A stretch of DNA of 64,000 nucleotides. It comes from Pirellulimonas nuda. Its GTDB lineage: Bacteria > Planctomycetota > Planctomycetia > Pirellulales > Lacipirellulaceae. The notes beneath the pieces are model-generated. The model was not told where the DNA came from and made no database searches. It saw nothing but the letters and a program-made list of their open reading frames with translations. Position numbers and translations under genes: made by a program. Of this stretch, positions 42,636 through 50,926 are shown one piece after another. Within the stretch, counting starts at the first letter, position 1. Every line of letters starts with the position of its first letter. The stretch is from NCBI RefSeq assembly GCF_007750855.1, contig NZ_CP036291.1, positions 4,464,001-4,528,000 of the forward strand. Direction: 5' to 3'.

Positions 42636-43298
42636 TCACACCGCTAGCACCTGGGCGATCCGAGGGTCGCGGAGCGTGTCGGCCACGAAGGCGGCGCCCG
42701 GGAAGGCGTGCCCCGCCGTGTGGGGGCTCGGCACCCCCACCGCGAAGGCGCCCGCCGCCACGGCGGCCTGGCAGCCCGTAGCGCTGTCCTCCAGCACCAA
42801 CATCCGGTCGGCCGGCACGCCGTGCCGATCGGCCGCTAGCAGGTAGATCTCGGGCGAGGGCTTGCCGGCCGTGACGTCGCTGGCCGTGAGGATGAAGTCA
42901 AAGCGGTCGCGGATCCCCACGGCGGTGAGGATTCGATTGGCGTACTCGCGGGCGCCGCTGGTGGCCACCCCCTTGGGGAGGCCCTTGGCCTCGACCGCGG
43001 CCAGCGTCTGCTCAACCGCGGGCATCAACCGCAGGGCGCCCGCGGACATCTCCCAGAACGTAGCGTCCGACTCGGCAACCAATGCGTCCACGTGGTCGGT
43101 CAGGTTGTGCCACTCGATCATCACCCGCAGCGCATCGGGGGCGGGACGCCCCATCATCGCGTCGCGCAGGGCGGTATCGAACGATTTGCCGCGGCGGCGG
43201 AGGGTCTCACTGCCGACGCGCTCGTACACGTCTTCGCTGTTCACCAGCAACCCATCCATGTCGAAGGTCACGGCAAGAATCGGTTGGTCCGGGAGCAT
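42636..43298 (-). CDS. HAD-superfamily phosphatase, beta-phosphoglucomutase-like
   Basis: 220 residues. HAD motifs in order: TFDMDGLLVNSEDVY (nucleophile and acid Asp), GVATSGAREYANRIL (Thr/Ser motif II), AGKPSPEIYLLAADRHG (Lys motif III) and MLVLEDSATGCQAAVAAGAF (acidic motif IV). The small helical cap between motifs I and II fits sugar-phosphatase or beta-phosphoglucomutase relatives. Substrate unassigned. It lies 27 bases after the end of the upstream membrane-protein gene on the same strand. Confidence 0.88.
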   Translation of the reverse strand: MLPDQPILAVTFDMDGLLVNSEDVYERVGSETLRRRGKSFDTALRDAMMGRPAPDALRVMIEWHNLTDHVDALVAESDATFWEMSAGALRLMPAVEQTLAAVEAKGLPKGVATSGAREYANRILTAVGIRDRFDFILTASDVTAGKPSPEIYLLAADRHGVPADRMLVLEDSATGCQAAVAAGAFAVGVPSPHTAGHAFPGAAFVADTLRDPRIAQVLAV

Positions 43299-43325
43299 GG
43301 CGGAGAACGCGTGTCGGGTCCTGGG

Positions 43326-44960
43326 CTAGTCGGTCCCCGTCGCGGGCGGGGACTCTCTGCGTAGATCGTAGACGAGATACGGGCCAACGACATGGTGGGG
43401 CGCCAGCGGCAGGGCACGGCCGCGGGTGGTGATGCAGTAGTCGGCCCCGTACTTGGCGGCGACCTCCAGCAGCCGCTGCTTGGCGAGCTCGGAGCGGCCC
43501 TTGCGCAGGGCGGTTTCGACGGCGCCGACTTGGTCTCGGCGCTGGCTCCAGGCCACGATCCCGGCGGCGTCCTGCGGGATGTCTTTGTAGGTCACCACCT
43601 CGGCCCGGCCGGTCCGCCATTTGAACGACTGCGACCACTGGGGGAGCAAGAACAACGCGTCGGGGGCGGTTTCGTTGCGGACCCATTGGCACAGCTCGAC
43701 CCACGCCGCGGCGTCGGGGGCCTTGCGGTCGGCCGGGGGGCATGGGTCGCTGTAGCGGTGGAAGGTCGTCATCCCCAGCGGGATCGCGGTCGCTGCGATC
43801 CCCGCCGCGAGCCAGCCGACCCCGGCGTACTGACGCCGGGCGATTCGATCGGCCGCGAGGGCCGCTGCCTGTAGGCCGACGGCCATCGGCGCCGCGACGT
43901 CGATCCAGCGGAACCAGTAGTACCGCAGCAGCGACGCGGCCCGCGCCGGGTAGTCGGCAAACGCCATCTCGATCGCAAAGCCGGCCAGCGCCAGCAGCCC
44001 GGCGCCGTACGCAAACGCGCGCATCTGGGCGAGCCTCGACGTGGTGTGGGGCGAGAGGCCCCCCGGGCGCCGCAGCAGGAGCGTGGTGATCCCCAGCAGG
44101 GCCCAAACCACCCCGTGCCGGCCGGCGCGTTCGGCGATCCAGGGCAGCGGCTTGCTGAGCGGCGCTAGGTGGTGCGGCAAGCGATCGAAGACGTAGATCT
44201 GGTTCGCCTGGGCGATCGTTTCTGGATCCGCGGCCCCCTGCAAGCGCAACGCAGGCACGACGCCGGCCAGCGCGATCAAGCCGCCGATCGCCAGGCCCGC
44301 AACAACCCCGGGCCTGCGCCTGCGGACCCCCTCCAACCAACTCCAGCGCCCGGCGGCGCCGCTTTCTGATTTTTCCGGCGCCCGCGGCAGCAGCTCGATC
44401 GCGGCCAAGATGACCACGGCCCAGCCACCCACCAGCACATGAAACGCAGAAGCGATGCCGAGCCAAAGCGCCATCCAGAACCATCGCTCGCGCAGCCACG
44501 CGGTGAGCGCCAGCCAGACGAAGCCGTAGGCCAGGCACTTGGCCTCGAACCCGCCGATCACCCATTCCCCCGCCAGGTTCCCTTCTTGAATGCCGGCGAG
44601 CAGCAGCCCCGCCGAGAAGACCGACCACCAGGGCCGGGGCAGCACGGTGGTCGCCAGCCTCTGCCACGCCACCGCTAGCAGTGTCCACGCGCCCAACCGC
44701 AGCAGCCAGGCGGTTTGCGTCAGCGAGAGGAACTGCGTCAACCAGCCGAGCGACCAAACGACGGCAAAGTGCGCGTCGCGCGACTCCAGGAAGAGGTCGC
44801 CCGCGGCGAACTGCGGGTCCCAAAAGTGCTTTAAGCGGCAGAGATAGTGCGGCTCGTTGATCGCCGGCGACGGGTCGCCGCCGACGATGAACAGCAGCAT
44901 CAAAATCAGCGAAACCTCTGCGGCTGCCTGCCCCGCGCGCTGGCCATCCTGGATTGGCAT
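43326..44960 (-). CDS. Polytopic membrane protein, DUF6798-like
   Basis: 544 residues with roughly ten membrane helices over about 15-390 and a soluble C-terminal domain. Near the start GGDPSPAINEPHYLCRLKHF, then WDPQFAAGDLFLES, and internally GIQEGNLAGEWVIGGFEAKC, resemble the planctomycete DUF6798 family. The layout (multi-helix, long non-cytoplasmic loops, soluble end) recalls GT-C glycosyltransferase-type proteins, but no catalytic motif is certain. Function unknown; it probably forms a small operon with the HAD phosphatase. Confidence 0.6.
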   Translation of the reverse strand: MPIQDGQRAGQAAAEVSLILMLLFIVGGDPSPAINEPHYLCRLKHFWDPQFAAGDLFLESRDAHFAVVWSLGWLTQFLSLTQTAWLLRLGAWTLLAVAWQRLATTVLPRPWWSVFSAGLLLAGIQEGNLAGEWVIGGFEAKCLAYGFVWLALTAWLRERWFWMALWLGIASAFHVLVGGWAVVILAAIELLPRAPEKSESGAAGRWSWLEGVRRRRPGVVAGLAIGGLIALAGVVPALRLQGAADPETIAQANQIYVFDRLPHHLAPLSKPLPWIAERAGRHGVVWALLGITTLLLRRPGGLSPHTTSRLAQMRAFAYGAGLLALAGFAIEMAFADYPARAASLLRYYWFRWIDVAAPMAVGLQAAALAADRIARRQYAGVGWLAAGIAATAIPLGMTTFHRYSDPCPPADRKAPDAAAWVELCQWVRNETAPDALFLLPQWSQSFKWRTGRAEVVTYKDIPQDAAGIVAWSQRRDQVGAVETALRKGRSELAKQRLLEVAAKYGADYCITTRGRALPLAPHHVVGPYLVYDLRRESPPATGTD

Positions 44961-45163
44961 TGCGTTTCTTGTGCTAAAGGTTTATTAGCGGCCCGTCGAC
45001 ACGCCGATCCAACCCAAGATGGGCGAACCCTATCGACGCCGCTAGCGTAGCAATCGAGGAGTCGTTCTAGGAACCGCAACCCGGAACCTTCGTCCGCTTA
45101 AAGCCCACCGCGTTTCCTAGAGCCCGCCGGGCCGAGCCCACCTGCAGCCCCTAATGGCCACCC

Positions 45164-45493
45164 ATGAATGATCCCGAAAACATGGCCGACTCGACGCAAA
45201 TGCTTGAGCGTGTTGAAGAGCTGGTCTCGCTGCTGGTAGACGACGCGCTCTCCGACGACCGTTTCGAAGAGCTGACGGCGCTGCTGGAGAAGAGCCTGGA
45301 GGCCCGCTCGCGCTACGTAGAGGCGATCCAACTGCACGTCGACCTGCAGGAGTACTACTCCCGACGCACGCTGCCCGAACGTGGCGCGCCGGTGCTCGGG
45401 CTGCTCGGCGCCGAGGTGCGTTGTGACCTGATGTCGCCCAACGATTCCGCCGTCGGTGGTTTGGACGCTAGTGGTTTAGACACCGGCAGTTAA
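45164..45493 (+). CDS. Small protein resembling planctomycete FecR/anti-sigma N-termini
   Basis: 109 residues. VEELVSLLVDDALSDDRFEE followed by LTALLEKSLEARSRYVEAIQ resembles the helical segment at the start of planctomycete FecR/LamG-type anti-sigma proteins, which bind ECF sigma factors. Here it lacks the membrane helix and outer domain, and no ECF sigma gene is next to it. The C-terminal 40 residues are low in conservation. It may be a free adaptor or a truncated relative. Confidence 0.45.
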   Translation: MNDPENMADSTQMLERVEELVSLLVDDALSDDRFEELTALLEKSLEARSRYVEAIQLHVDLQEYYSRRTLPERGAPVLGLLGAEVRCDLMSPNDSAVGGLDASGLDTGS

Positions 45494-45598
45494 CGGCGCC
45501 CCATCGCGGCGCGTTCGTTTGGCGGCGGCGCAGGCTCAGCGGATTCTTCCGCTACGCTCCTGGCTACGATGGCGCTTCGGGTTGCGATGCGTGCACCC

Positions 45599-47131
45599 CT
45601 AGCGCCGCTTCGCTGGCGTGGACAGTTCTGCGATCGCCGCAAAGCTGTTTTTGAGCGACGGGTAGAGCTGCCGGTAGACCGGCATCGCGCGGTCGTAATG
45701 CTTTCGACGTTTGGCGTCTGGCTTGAGCCCGTCCGCGGTCCGCACCACCGCGTCGCACGCCTCGCGGATGCTCTTGTACTCGCCGCATCCCACCGCGGCC
45801 AACAACGCCACCCCCATCGCGGGGCCCTCGTCGGCCTGCATCGCGCTGACGCGGGCCGCCAGCACGTCGGCCTGCATCTGCCGCCAGGCGGGGCTCTTGG
45901 CGCCCCCGCCGGTGGCGCGGATCTGCCGCACTGAGACCCCCATCTCGCGGATGATGTCTAGGCAGTCGCGTAGCGAGTAGGTGACCCCTTCGAGCACCGC
46001 ACGGACCATGTGCCCCCGCGTGTGGGCCGGCGTGAGCCCCACGAAGGCCCCGCGTGCCAGCGGGTCGGCGTGCGGCGTGCGCTCGCCGGTGAGGTAGGGG
46101 AGGAAGAACAGCCCGTCGGCGCCGGGGGGCGTCGCCTCGGCCTCCTCGACCAGCCGTGCGAACACGTCCTTCTCACGCGACAGGTCCTTGGCGAGCGCGT
46201 CGGCAAACCACTGCAACGATCCGGCGGCCGACAGCGTCACCCCCATCATGTGCCACTTGCCGCGCACCGCGTGGCAGAACGTGTGCAGGCGGCCCTCGGG
46301 GTCGGTCTCCGGCGTGTCGCTGTAGACAAACACCACGCCGGAGGTGCCGAGCGACGTCGAGACAATCCCCGGCATCACCACGCCGTTGCCGATGGCGCCC
46401 GCGGCGCAGTCGCCCGCGCCCCCCACCACCACGCAATCGGTGGTCAGGCCCAGCTTCTGGGCCGCGTCACGCGTCAGCGTCCCCGTGACCTCTTCGCTCT
46501 CGTAGCACCGCGGCAACAAATCGGCGTCCAGCCCCAGCTTGCCCAGCAGCGGCGCGGACCACTTGCGCTGCGCCACGTCCAGCAGCAGCGTGCCGCTGGC
46601 GTCGCTGACTTCTGTTGCTAGTTCTCCGGTCAGCCGCCGGCGGACGTCGTCCTTGGGGAGCAGCACCGTGGCGGTCCGCTCGAAGTTCTTGGGCTCGTTG
46701 TTGCGGAGCCACAGGATCTTCGGCGCCGTAAAGCCGGTCAGGGCCGGGTTCGACACCATCTTCACTAGCCGCTTGCGGCCGCCGGCGAGGCTCTCGATCT
46801 CTTCGCACTCGGCCGCGGTGCGTTGGTCGTTCCACAAGATCGCGGGCCGCACCACCTGGCCCTCGCGGTCGAGGAACACCGACCCGTGCATCTGGCCCGA
46901 CAGGCCGATGCCGGCGACGTCGGCCGGTTTGAGGCCCGCCTTCTTGACGGCGCCGCGGACCGTTTCGACGACCGCCCGCCACCAATCCTCCGGGTCTTGT
47001 TCGCTCCACAGCGGTTTGGGATGGTGGCAGGGGTACGCGGCCGACGCCTGCGCCAGCACCTCGCCGGCCGGGTTGATCGCGATGGTCTTGGTCCCCGACG
47101 TGCCGATGTCGATTCCTAGCAGCGCTCGCAT
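45599..47131 (-). CDS. xylB: Xylulokinase
   Basis: Phosphorylates D-xylulose for the pentose phosphate pathway. 510 residues from the ATG at 47131; the longer frame adds 40 non-family residues. FGGY-kinase signatures: LLGIDIGTSGTKTIAI at the start, GIGLSGQMHGSVFLDREGQ near 75, the catalytic-base region VVGGAGDCAAGAIGNGVV near 235, GTSGVVFVYSD, and ATGGGAKSPAWRQMQADVL near 405. Full length. It is divergent from a solute-binding-like lipoprotein gene. Confidence 0.92.
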   Translation of the reverse strand: MRALLGIDIGTSGTKTIAINPAGEVLAQASAAYPCHHPKPLWSEQDPEDWWRAVVETVRGAVKKAGLKPADVAGIGLSGQMHGSVFLDREGQVVRPAILWNDQRTAAECEEIESLAGGRKRLVKMVSNPALTGFTAPKILWLRNNEPKNFERTATVLLPKDDVRRRLTGELATEVSDASGTLLLDVAQRKWSAPLLGKLGLDADLLPRCYESEEVTGTLTRDAAQKLGLTTDCVVVGGAGDCAAGAIGNGVVMPGIVSTSLGTSGVVFVYSDTPETDPEGRLHTFCHAVRGKWHMMGVTLSAAGSLQWFADALAKDLSREKDVFARLVEEAEATPPGADGLFFLPYLTGERTPHADPLARGAFVGLTPAHTRGHMVRAVLEGVTYSLRDCLDIIREMGVSVRQIRATGGGAKSPAWRQMQADVLAARVSAMQADEGPAMGVALLAAVGCGEYKSIREACDAVVRTADGLKPDAKRRKHYDRAMPVYRQLYPSLKNSFAAIAELSTPAKRR

Positions 47132-47186
47132 CCCTGGGTGCTCCGTTTCTCGTGGCAGTGCGGCGCGTTGCGTCGCTCGCAGAAAA

Positions 47187-48473
47187 GTGACTCTCGCGGC
47201 GATAGGGGTCGCCCTGGCGGCGTCGCTCGGTTGCCCCGGGGCTCCGACCAAACCCGACGCGTCCCCAGAACCCGCCGCGGCGAGTGTAACACTCCGCGTG
47301 GCGGTCGTGAATGACGCCCCCCTGGCCCAGGCGATCGAGCGCCTACGCGGCGAGTGGCGTGCGGCCTCGGGGGGGGAACTCGATGTGTTTGTGGCCCAGG
47401 ACCTAACGCAGGCCGCAGCCGGCAGCGATGTCGTCGTCTTCGCGTCGCGCTACTTGGGAGAGCTGTGCTGCGCGAGGCTGCTCAGGCCGATCCGCGCGGG
47501 GGTGCTGGAGAGCGAAGACCTTGCGCTGCACGACGTAGCGCCGCTGGCCCGCCAACACGAGATCCGCTACGGCGGCGTGACGATGGCGTTGCCCCTTGGG
47601 TGCCCGACGCCGCTGCTGGCCTACGCGGGAGAGGCCCCCCCCGACATGTGGGGCCCCCAGGACGGCGTCGCGTCGCCGCTGGAGGGCCCCCAGGCGGCCT
47701 ACGCGCTGCTGGTGCGGGCCGCCTGCTACGCGAGCCACCCGAGCCGCGAGGCGATGCTGTTCGACCCCGACTCGATGGCGCCCCGCCTGACGGAGCAGCC
47801 CTTCGTTCGGGCGCTCGAAGAGCTGGCGAGCGTCGCCGGCCAAAAAAAGGACCCCGCCGCCGGCGCCAGCCGCGTCGCGTGGCCCGACCGGACCTCCAAA
47901 CCGGGCGGGATCGGCCGCGAGGGTGAGGTGTCGCTGCTGCCGGGCGCCGGCGCCGTTTACAACGCGATTAGCGACGCCTGGGAAGCGACCGAGTCGCCCA
48001 GGCGGGTGACGCTGCTGGCCTCGTCCGGCCGGCTGGCGGGGGTGACGGCTGCTTCCCGCAACGCGGCGTCTGCGTTCCGGCTGGTAGAGTGGCTCGCCGG
48101 CCGCGAGAACGCCCGCCAGCTAGCAACCGCCAGCCCCGGCGTGGCCGCTAGCCGCACGTCGCTCCGTCGGCTCAGCGACCCCTGGCTCGGCCCCGACGGC
48201 CCGAGCGGCAGCGCGTTCTCCTCGGAGCTGAACGACGCGCTCGCCCAGCCGGGCTACGTGACGACGCCGCGGATTATCGGCGTCGATCGCTACCTCGAGG
48301 CGTTGGCCGCAGCGGTGAGGTCTGCCGCCCGGGACGGGGCGCCCCCCGCGCAGGCGCTTCAGGACGCCGCGGCCGCCTGGGAGGCCCTGACCGAAGAGGC
48401 GGGCCGCGACCTCCAACGCCGGGCCTACCGGGCCGACCTCGGCCAGCCGCTGCTGCTGCCGAAACAGGATTAA
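47187..48473 (+). CDS. Extracellular solute-binding-like lipoprotein
   Basis: About 428 residues with a lipoprotein signal VTLAAIGVALAASLGCPGAP (Cys16). From there LRVAVVNDAPLAQAIERLRG, SDVVVFASRYLGELCCARLL, GGVTMALPLGCPTPLLAY and FRLVEWLAGRENARQLA read like a periplasmic sugar-binding-protein fold. The start is uncertain: GTG 47187 gives a signal without basic residues, whereas ATG 47106 would add a basic segment (RCVARRK) but overlap the start of xylB on the other strand. No ABC permease gene is nearby. Head-to-head position with xylB suggests a sugar link, as inference. Confidence 0.65.
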   Translation: MTLAAIGVALAASLGCPGAPTKPDASPEPAAASVTLRVAVVNDAPLAQAIERLRGEWRAASGGELDVFVAQDLTQAAAGSDVVVFASRYLGELCCARLLRPIRAGVLESEDLALHDVAPLARQHEIRYGGVTMALPLGCPTPLLAYAGEAPPDMWGPQDGVASPLEGPQAAYALLVRAACYASHPSREAMLFDPDSMAPRLTEQPFVRALEELASVAGQKKDPAAGASRVAWPDRTSKPGGIGREGEVSLLPGAGAVYNAISDAWEATESPRRVTLLASSGRLAGVTAASRNAASAFRLVEWLAGRENARQLATASPGVAASRTSLRRLSDPWLGPDGPSGSAFSSELNDALAQPGYVTTPRIIGVDRYLEALAAAVRSAARDGAPPAQALQDAAAAWEALTEEAGRDLQRRAYRADLGQPLLLPKQD

Positions 48474-48475
48474 CC

Positions 48476-48540
48476 ACGAAGGATCACGACGGAAATTGAT
48501 TGGAGCGTCGTCGCGATCCGTCGTGCCTTTTGTGCTGACC
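48476..48540. repeat. Degenerate hairpin before tRNA-Leu
   Basis: CACGACGGA at 48486-48494 pairs with TCCGTCGTG at 48527-48535. The flanks (TTAACCACGAAGG and CCTTTTGTGCTG) echo families C and E. It follows the lipoprotein stop and may end that transcript. Confidence 0.45.
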
Positions 48541-48597
48541 TGAGCGTCGCCGGTGGGACTTGCGTCACCGCCTCGCGTGGGGCAAAATCGGTGGCTT

Positions 48598-48681
48598 GCC
48601 GCTGTGGCGGAATTGGCAGACGCGCATGGTTCAGGTCCATGTCCACGCAAGTGGGTGGGGGTTCGACTCCCTTCAGCGGCA
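48598..48681 (+). tRNA. tRNA-Leu (anticodon CAG)
   Basis: 84 bases with a class II cloverleaf. Acceptor stem GCCGCTG pairs with CAGCGGC; the D arm contains GGAATTGGCAGA; the anticodon loop TTCAGGT gives CAG, reading CUG codons, within stem CATGG/CCATG. The long variable arm CCAC/GTGG marks leucine. The T loop is TTCGACT. The 3' CCA is not encoded. It reads the commonest leucine codon of this GC-rich genome. Confidence 0.96.
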
Positions 48682-48689
48682 TTTACGAA

Positions 48690-48775
48690 GGTCTTAGGCG
48701 TTAGGTACTTAGGCGTTAGGTAATAGTCGTTAGGACCGATTGCGTCCTAACGACTTACGCCTAAGGCCTAAGACC
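48690..48775. repeat. Intergenic hairpin, family F
   Basis: AGTCGTTAGGA at 48725-48735 pairs perfectly with 48745-48755, and the outer GGTCTTAGG (48690-48698) with CCTAAGACC (48767-48775). GGCGTTAGGTA-like units repeat in the left arm. The right arm supplies the stop codon of the convergent M20 peptidase gene. The related copy is at 62786-62847. Confidence 0.75.
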
Positions 48776-49934
48776 GGTCCCGCGTTTCTAGCAGCGCCCG
48801 GTAGCCGCGGACGCCGGCGTGGAGCTCTTCGACGCCGATCGACTCTTCGGCAGTGTGCGCCTGGGCGATGTCGCCCGGGCCGATCACCACGCACCGCAGC
48901 CCGAACTGGGCGAACCGATTGGCGTTGGTGGTGTACGGCGCGCCCACGATCGAGCCGTCCTGCCCCGCCCCGCGCAGCGTGGCGCTGGCCCACTCCGCTA
49001 CCGCGGTGTTCTGGTCGTGCGGCAAGGGGGCAGCGGTTTCTGCGGCCGCCACGCTCACCCGCAGCGTGGGGTCCTCCTCGCGGAGCCGCTGGAGCACCTG
49101 GTCCATCTCGGCGAGCGCCTGCTCCGGCGTTTGGTCGGGGGTGATCCGCTGGTCGAGCCGCACCTCGCACTGCTCCGGCACGACGTTGATCTGCGTGCCG
49201 CCGGTGATCAGGTTGATGCTGCAGCTCCCCGCGCCGGTCAGCGGGTGGGGCGCCGGCCGCCGGCCGACGTGCTCGGATTGCAGCCGCGAGATGACACGCG
49301 CCATGTCGACGATCGCGTTGCGGCCCCGCTCCGGGGTGCTGGAGTGGGCCGCCACCCCGTGGGTGACCACACGCGCACGGACATAACCGTTCGCGGCGGC
49401 GACCACCCGCATGCCGGTAGGCTCGCCGACGACCACCCCCCAGGGGCGCAAGCCCAGCGTTGGCAGGTCGCGCGCGGCGAAGCTCTGGGCGCCGGGCTGA
49501 AGGTGCTCTTCGCCCACGGTCAGCAGCAGCGCCGTGTTCCACGCGAGCGCGCCGGCCGCGGCCGACTCGTGCAGCGCCCACAGCATCGCGGCGCCGGTCC
49601 CCTTGGTGTCGGCCGCGCCGCGGCCCCAGACGCGGCCATCCCGCAGCTCGGCGCCGAAGGGGTCGATCGTCATCCCCTCGACGCCGACCGTGTCGAGGTG
49701 GCTATCCAGCAGCAGCCAGGGGGCGTCGTGGCCGCACTCGCACGTGATCAAGATATTAGGCGCGGCGCCCGCGACCGGCAGCGCCCGCGTATGGAAGCCC
49801 CACCTGCGGGCGAAATCGGCCAGCCAGGCGCCCAGCTCCCCCTCGGCTTCCGGCCTACCCGAGGCGCTGGGCGTAACCGTGTCGAAGCGGACCATCGCCC
49901 GCAACAGCTCGACACAGTCAGCGGGAGTCGTCAA
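48768..49934 (-). CDS. M20-family deacylase/peptidase (ArgE/DapE type)
   Basis: 388 residues, cytosolic dizinc hydrolase. Metal ligands appear in order: LLLDSHLDTVGVEG near 74 (His, Asp), GRGAADTKGTGAAML near 108 (bridging Asp), LTVGEEHLQPG near 140 (catalytic Glu pair), VVGEPTGMRV and the late HTAEESIGVEEL near 360 (His). A dimerisation domain lies between. ArgE-, DapE- and carboxypeptidase G2-like specificities cannot be told apart by eye. The last codons come from the family F hairpin. Confidence 0.85.
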   Translation of the reverse strand: MTTPADCVELLRAMVRFDTVTPSASGRPEAEGELGAWLADFARRWGFHTRALPVAGAAPNILITCECGHDAPWLLLDSHLDTVGVEGMTIDPFGAELRDGRVWGRGAADTKGTGAAMLWALHESAAAGALAWNTALLLTVGEEHLQPGAQSFAARDLPTLGLRPWGVVVGEPTGMRVVAAANGYVRARVVTHGVAAHSSTPERGRNAIVDMARVISRLQSEHVGRRPAPHPLTGAGSCSINLITGGTQINVVPEQCEVRLDQRITPDQTPEQALAEMDQVLQRLREEDPTLRVSVAAAETAAPLPHDQNTAVAEWASATLRGAGQDGSIVGAPYTTNANRFAQFGLRCVVIGPGDIAQAHTAEESIGVEELHAGVRGYRALLETRDRS

Positions 49935-49967
49935 CAGCGGGCCTCTGCGGATCGGGACTACGCTTTA

Positions 49968-50212
49968 CCACGGGTAACACGGAATTCACGGATGACGGAC
50001 GATAGCCACAAGGAGGCACGAAAAAGCACAAAGAAGCAACCCTAGGCGCCCACCGATCGTGCGTGCGACCGCCCGACTCCCATGCCATCTATCGCACGAC
50101 CAATCGCCTTAGAAGCCTGAACTCTGTGGCCCAATCGTTCACCGATAATCTTTGTGCTTTCTTGCGCCTCTTCGTGGCCAACTTCTTTTCTCATCCGTGC
50201 TATCCGGGGTTC
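49968..50212. repeat. Nested intergenic hairpin (outer family E, inner family C arms), second copy
   Basis: Outer arms 49968-49995 (CCACGGGTAACACGG) and 50192-50212 (ATCCGTGCTATCCGGGG); inner arms 50001-50037 (GATAGCCACAAGGAGGCAC) and 50149-50181 (TGCGCCTCTTCGTGGCC). The core of about 110 bases is unrelated to that of the copy at 8411-8693. It fills the gap between the M20 and universal-stress genes. Confidence 0.7.
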
Positions 50213-50219
50213 CCACCCG

Positions 50220-50651
50220 TCACTTACGCAGCACCAGCACCGGGCAGTGTGCGTAGCGGATCACGCGTTCGGCGACCGAACCGATCAGCAGGTGATCGAA
50301 GCCGGTGCGGCCGTGGGAGGGCATGATCACCATCCCCGCGTCGTGGGTCTGAGCGTACTTGGCGATGCCGTGGCCGGCGTCGCCGAAGCGGACGTCGAAC
50401 TTCAGGCCGGCGTACTTGGGATCGGCGAACCGCTTTGCGAACGCTTCCTTGAGGTGCGTCTCGCGAGACTCGTCGGAGATCTCCCCCCACATGATGCCGG
50501 GCTCGATCACCGCCAGATCGGGCGCCACGTGCAGGACGGTGATCTTGCCGGGATCGCCGAGGATCTCTAGCGCCGAATCGATCGCCATCTCCGACTGGTC
50601 GCCGAAATCGATCGGGACAACCGCGGTCTTGTCTTTTAGCCAGTCGCTCAT
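50220..50651 (-). CDS. Universal stress protein family (UspA)
   Basis: 143 residues, single Usp domain with a Rossmann-like fold. VVPIDFGDQSEMAIDSALEI at the start, KITVLHVAP, and the ATP-binding signature MPSHGRTGFDHLLIGSVAER with GxxG and the following Gly-Ser, then CPVLVLRK at the end. This is the nucleotide-binding subgroup by motif. The cellular role is stress survival in general terms; no partner gene is visible. Confidence 0.9.
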   Translation of the reverse strand: MSDWLKDKTAVVPIDFGDQSEMAIDSALEILGDPGKITVLHVAPDLAVIEPGIMWGEISDESRETHLKEAFAKRFADPKYAGLKFDVRFGDAGHGIAKYAQTHDAGMVIMPSHGRTGFDHLLIGSVAERVIRYAHCPVLVLRK

Positions 50652-50689
50652 CGAACCGCCCTCCGCACGAATGCCATGGAACCTGCCTA

Positions 50690-50926
50690 TTAGATTGTAG
50701 GCCGGCCGGCGGCGTCCGTCACGGAGTGTTCTGGCGTCGAATTGTCGCGTCCCCTCCCCTCACTACCCAGCATCCAGAACGGGGCGACCACAAACCAGAC
50801 GATGGTGGCCGCCAGCATGCTCGTGCGCATCGCCGGCTCGCTGATGTGGCCCCCCAACAGCAACAGGCTAGGGGCGATGGTCCCCACAAGGGCCGCCAGC
50901 GCGACGACTCGGATCATGACGTTCAT
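50690..50926 (-). CDS. Small two-helix membrane protein coupled to the NCS1 transporter
   Basis: 78 residues from the ATG at 50926, with GGAGGGGG 5 bases upstream. Two membrane helices: VVALAALVGTIAPSLLLLGG and SMLAATIVWFVVAPFWML, then a polar tail. The start lies in an ATGA overlap with the stop of the upstream transporter gene, so both are translated together. It may be a small auxiliary subunit of the transporter; there is no recognised family. Confidence 0.65.
   Translation of the reverse strand: MNVMIRVVALAALVGTIAPSLLLLGGHISEPAMRTSMLAATIVWFVVAPFWMLGSEGRGRDNSTPEHSVTDAAGRPTI

Noticed and set aside
45164..45493. Complete anti-sigma factor
   Set aside because: It resembles only the N-terminal helical part, has no membrane helix and no neighbouring ECF sigma gene, so only a resemblance is claimed.
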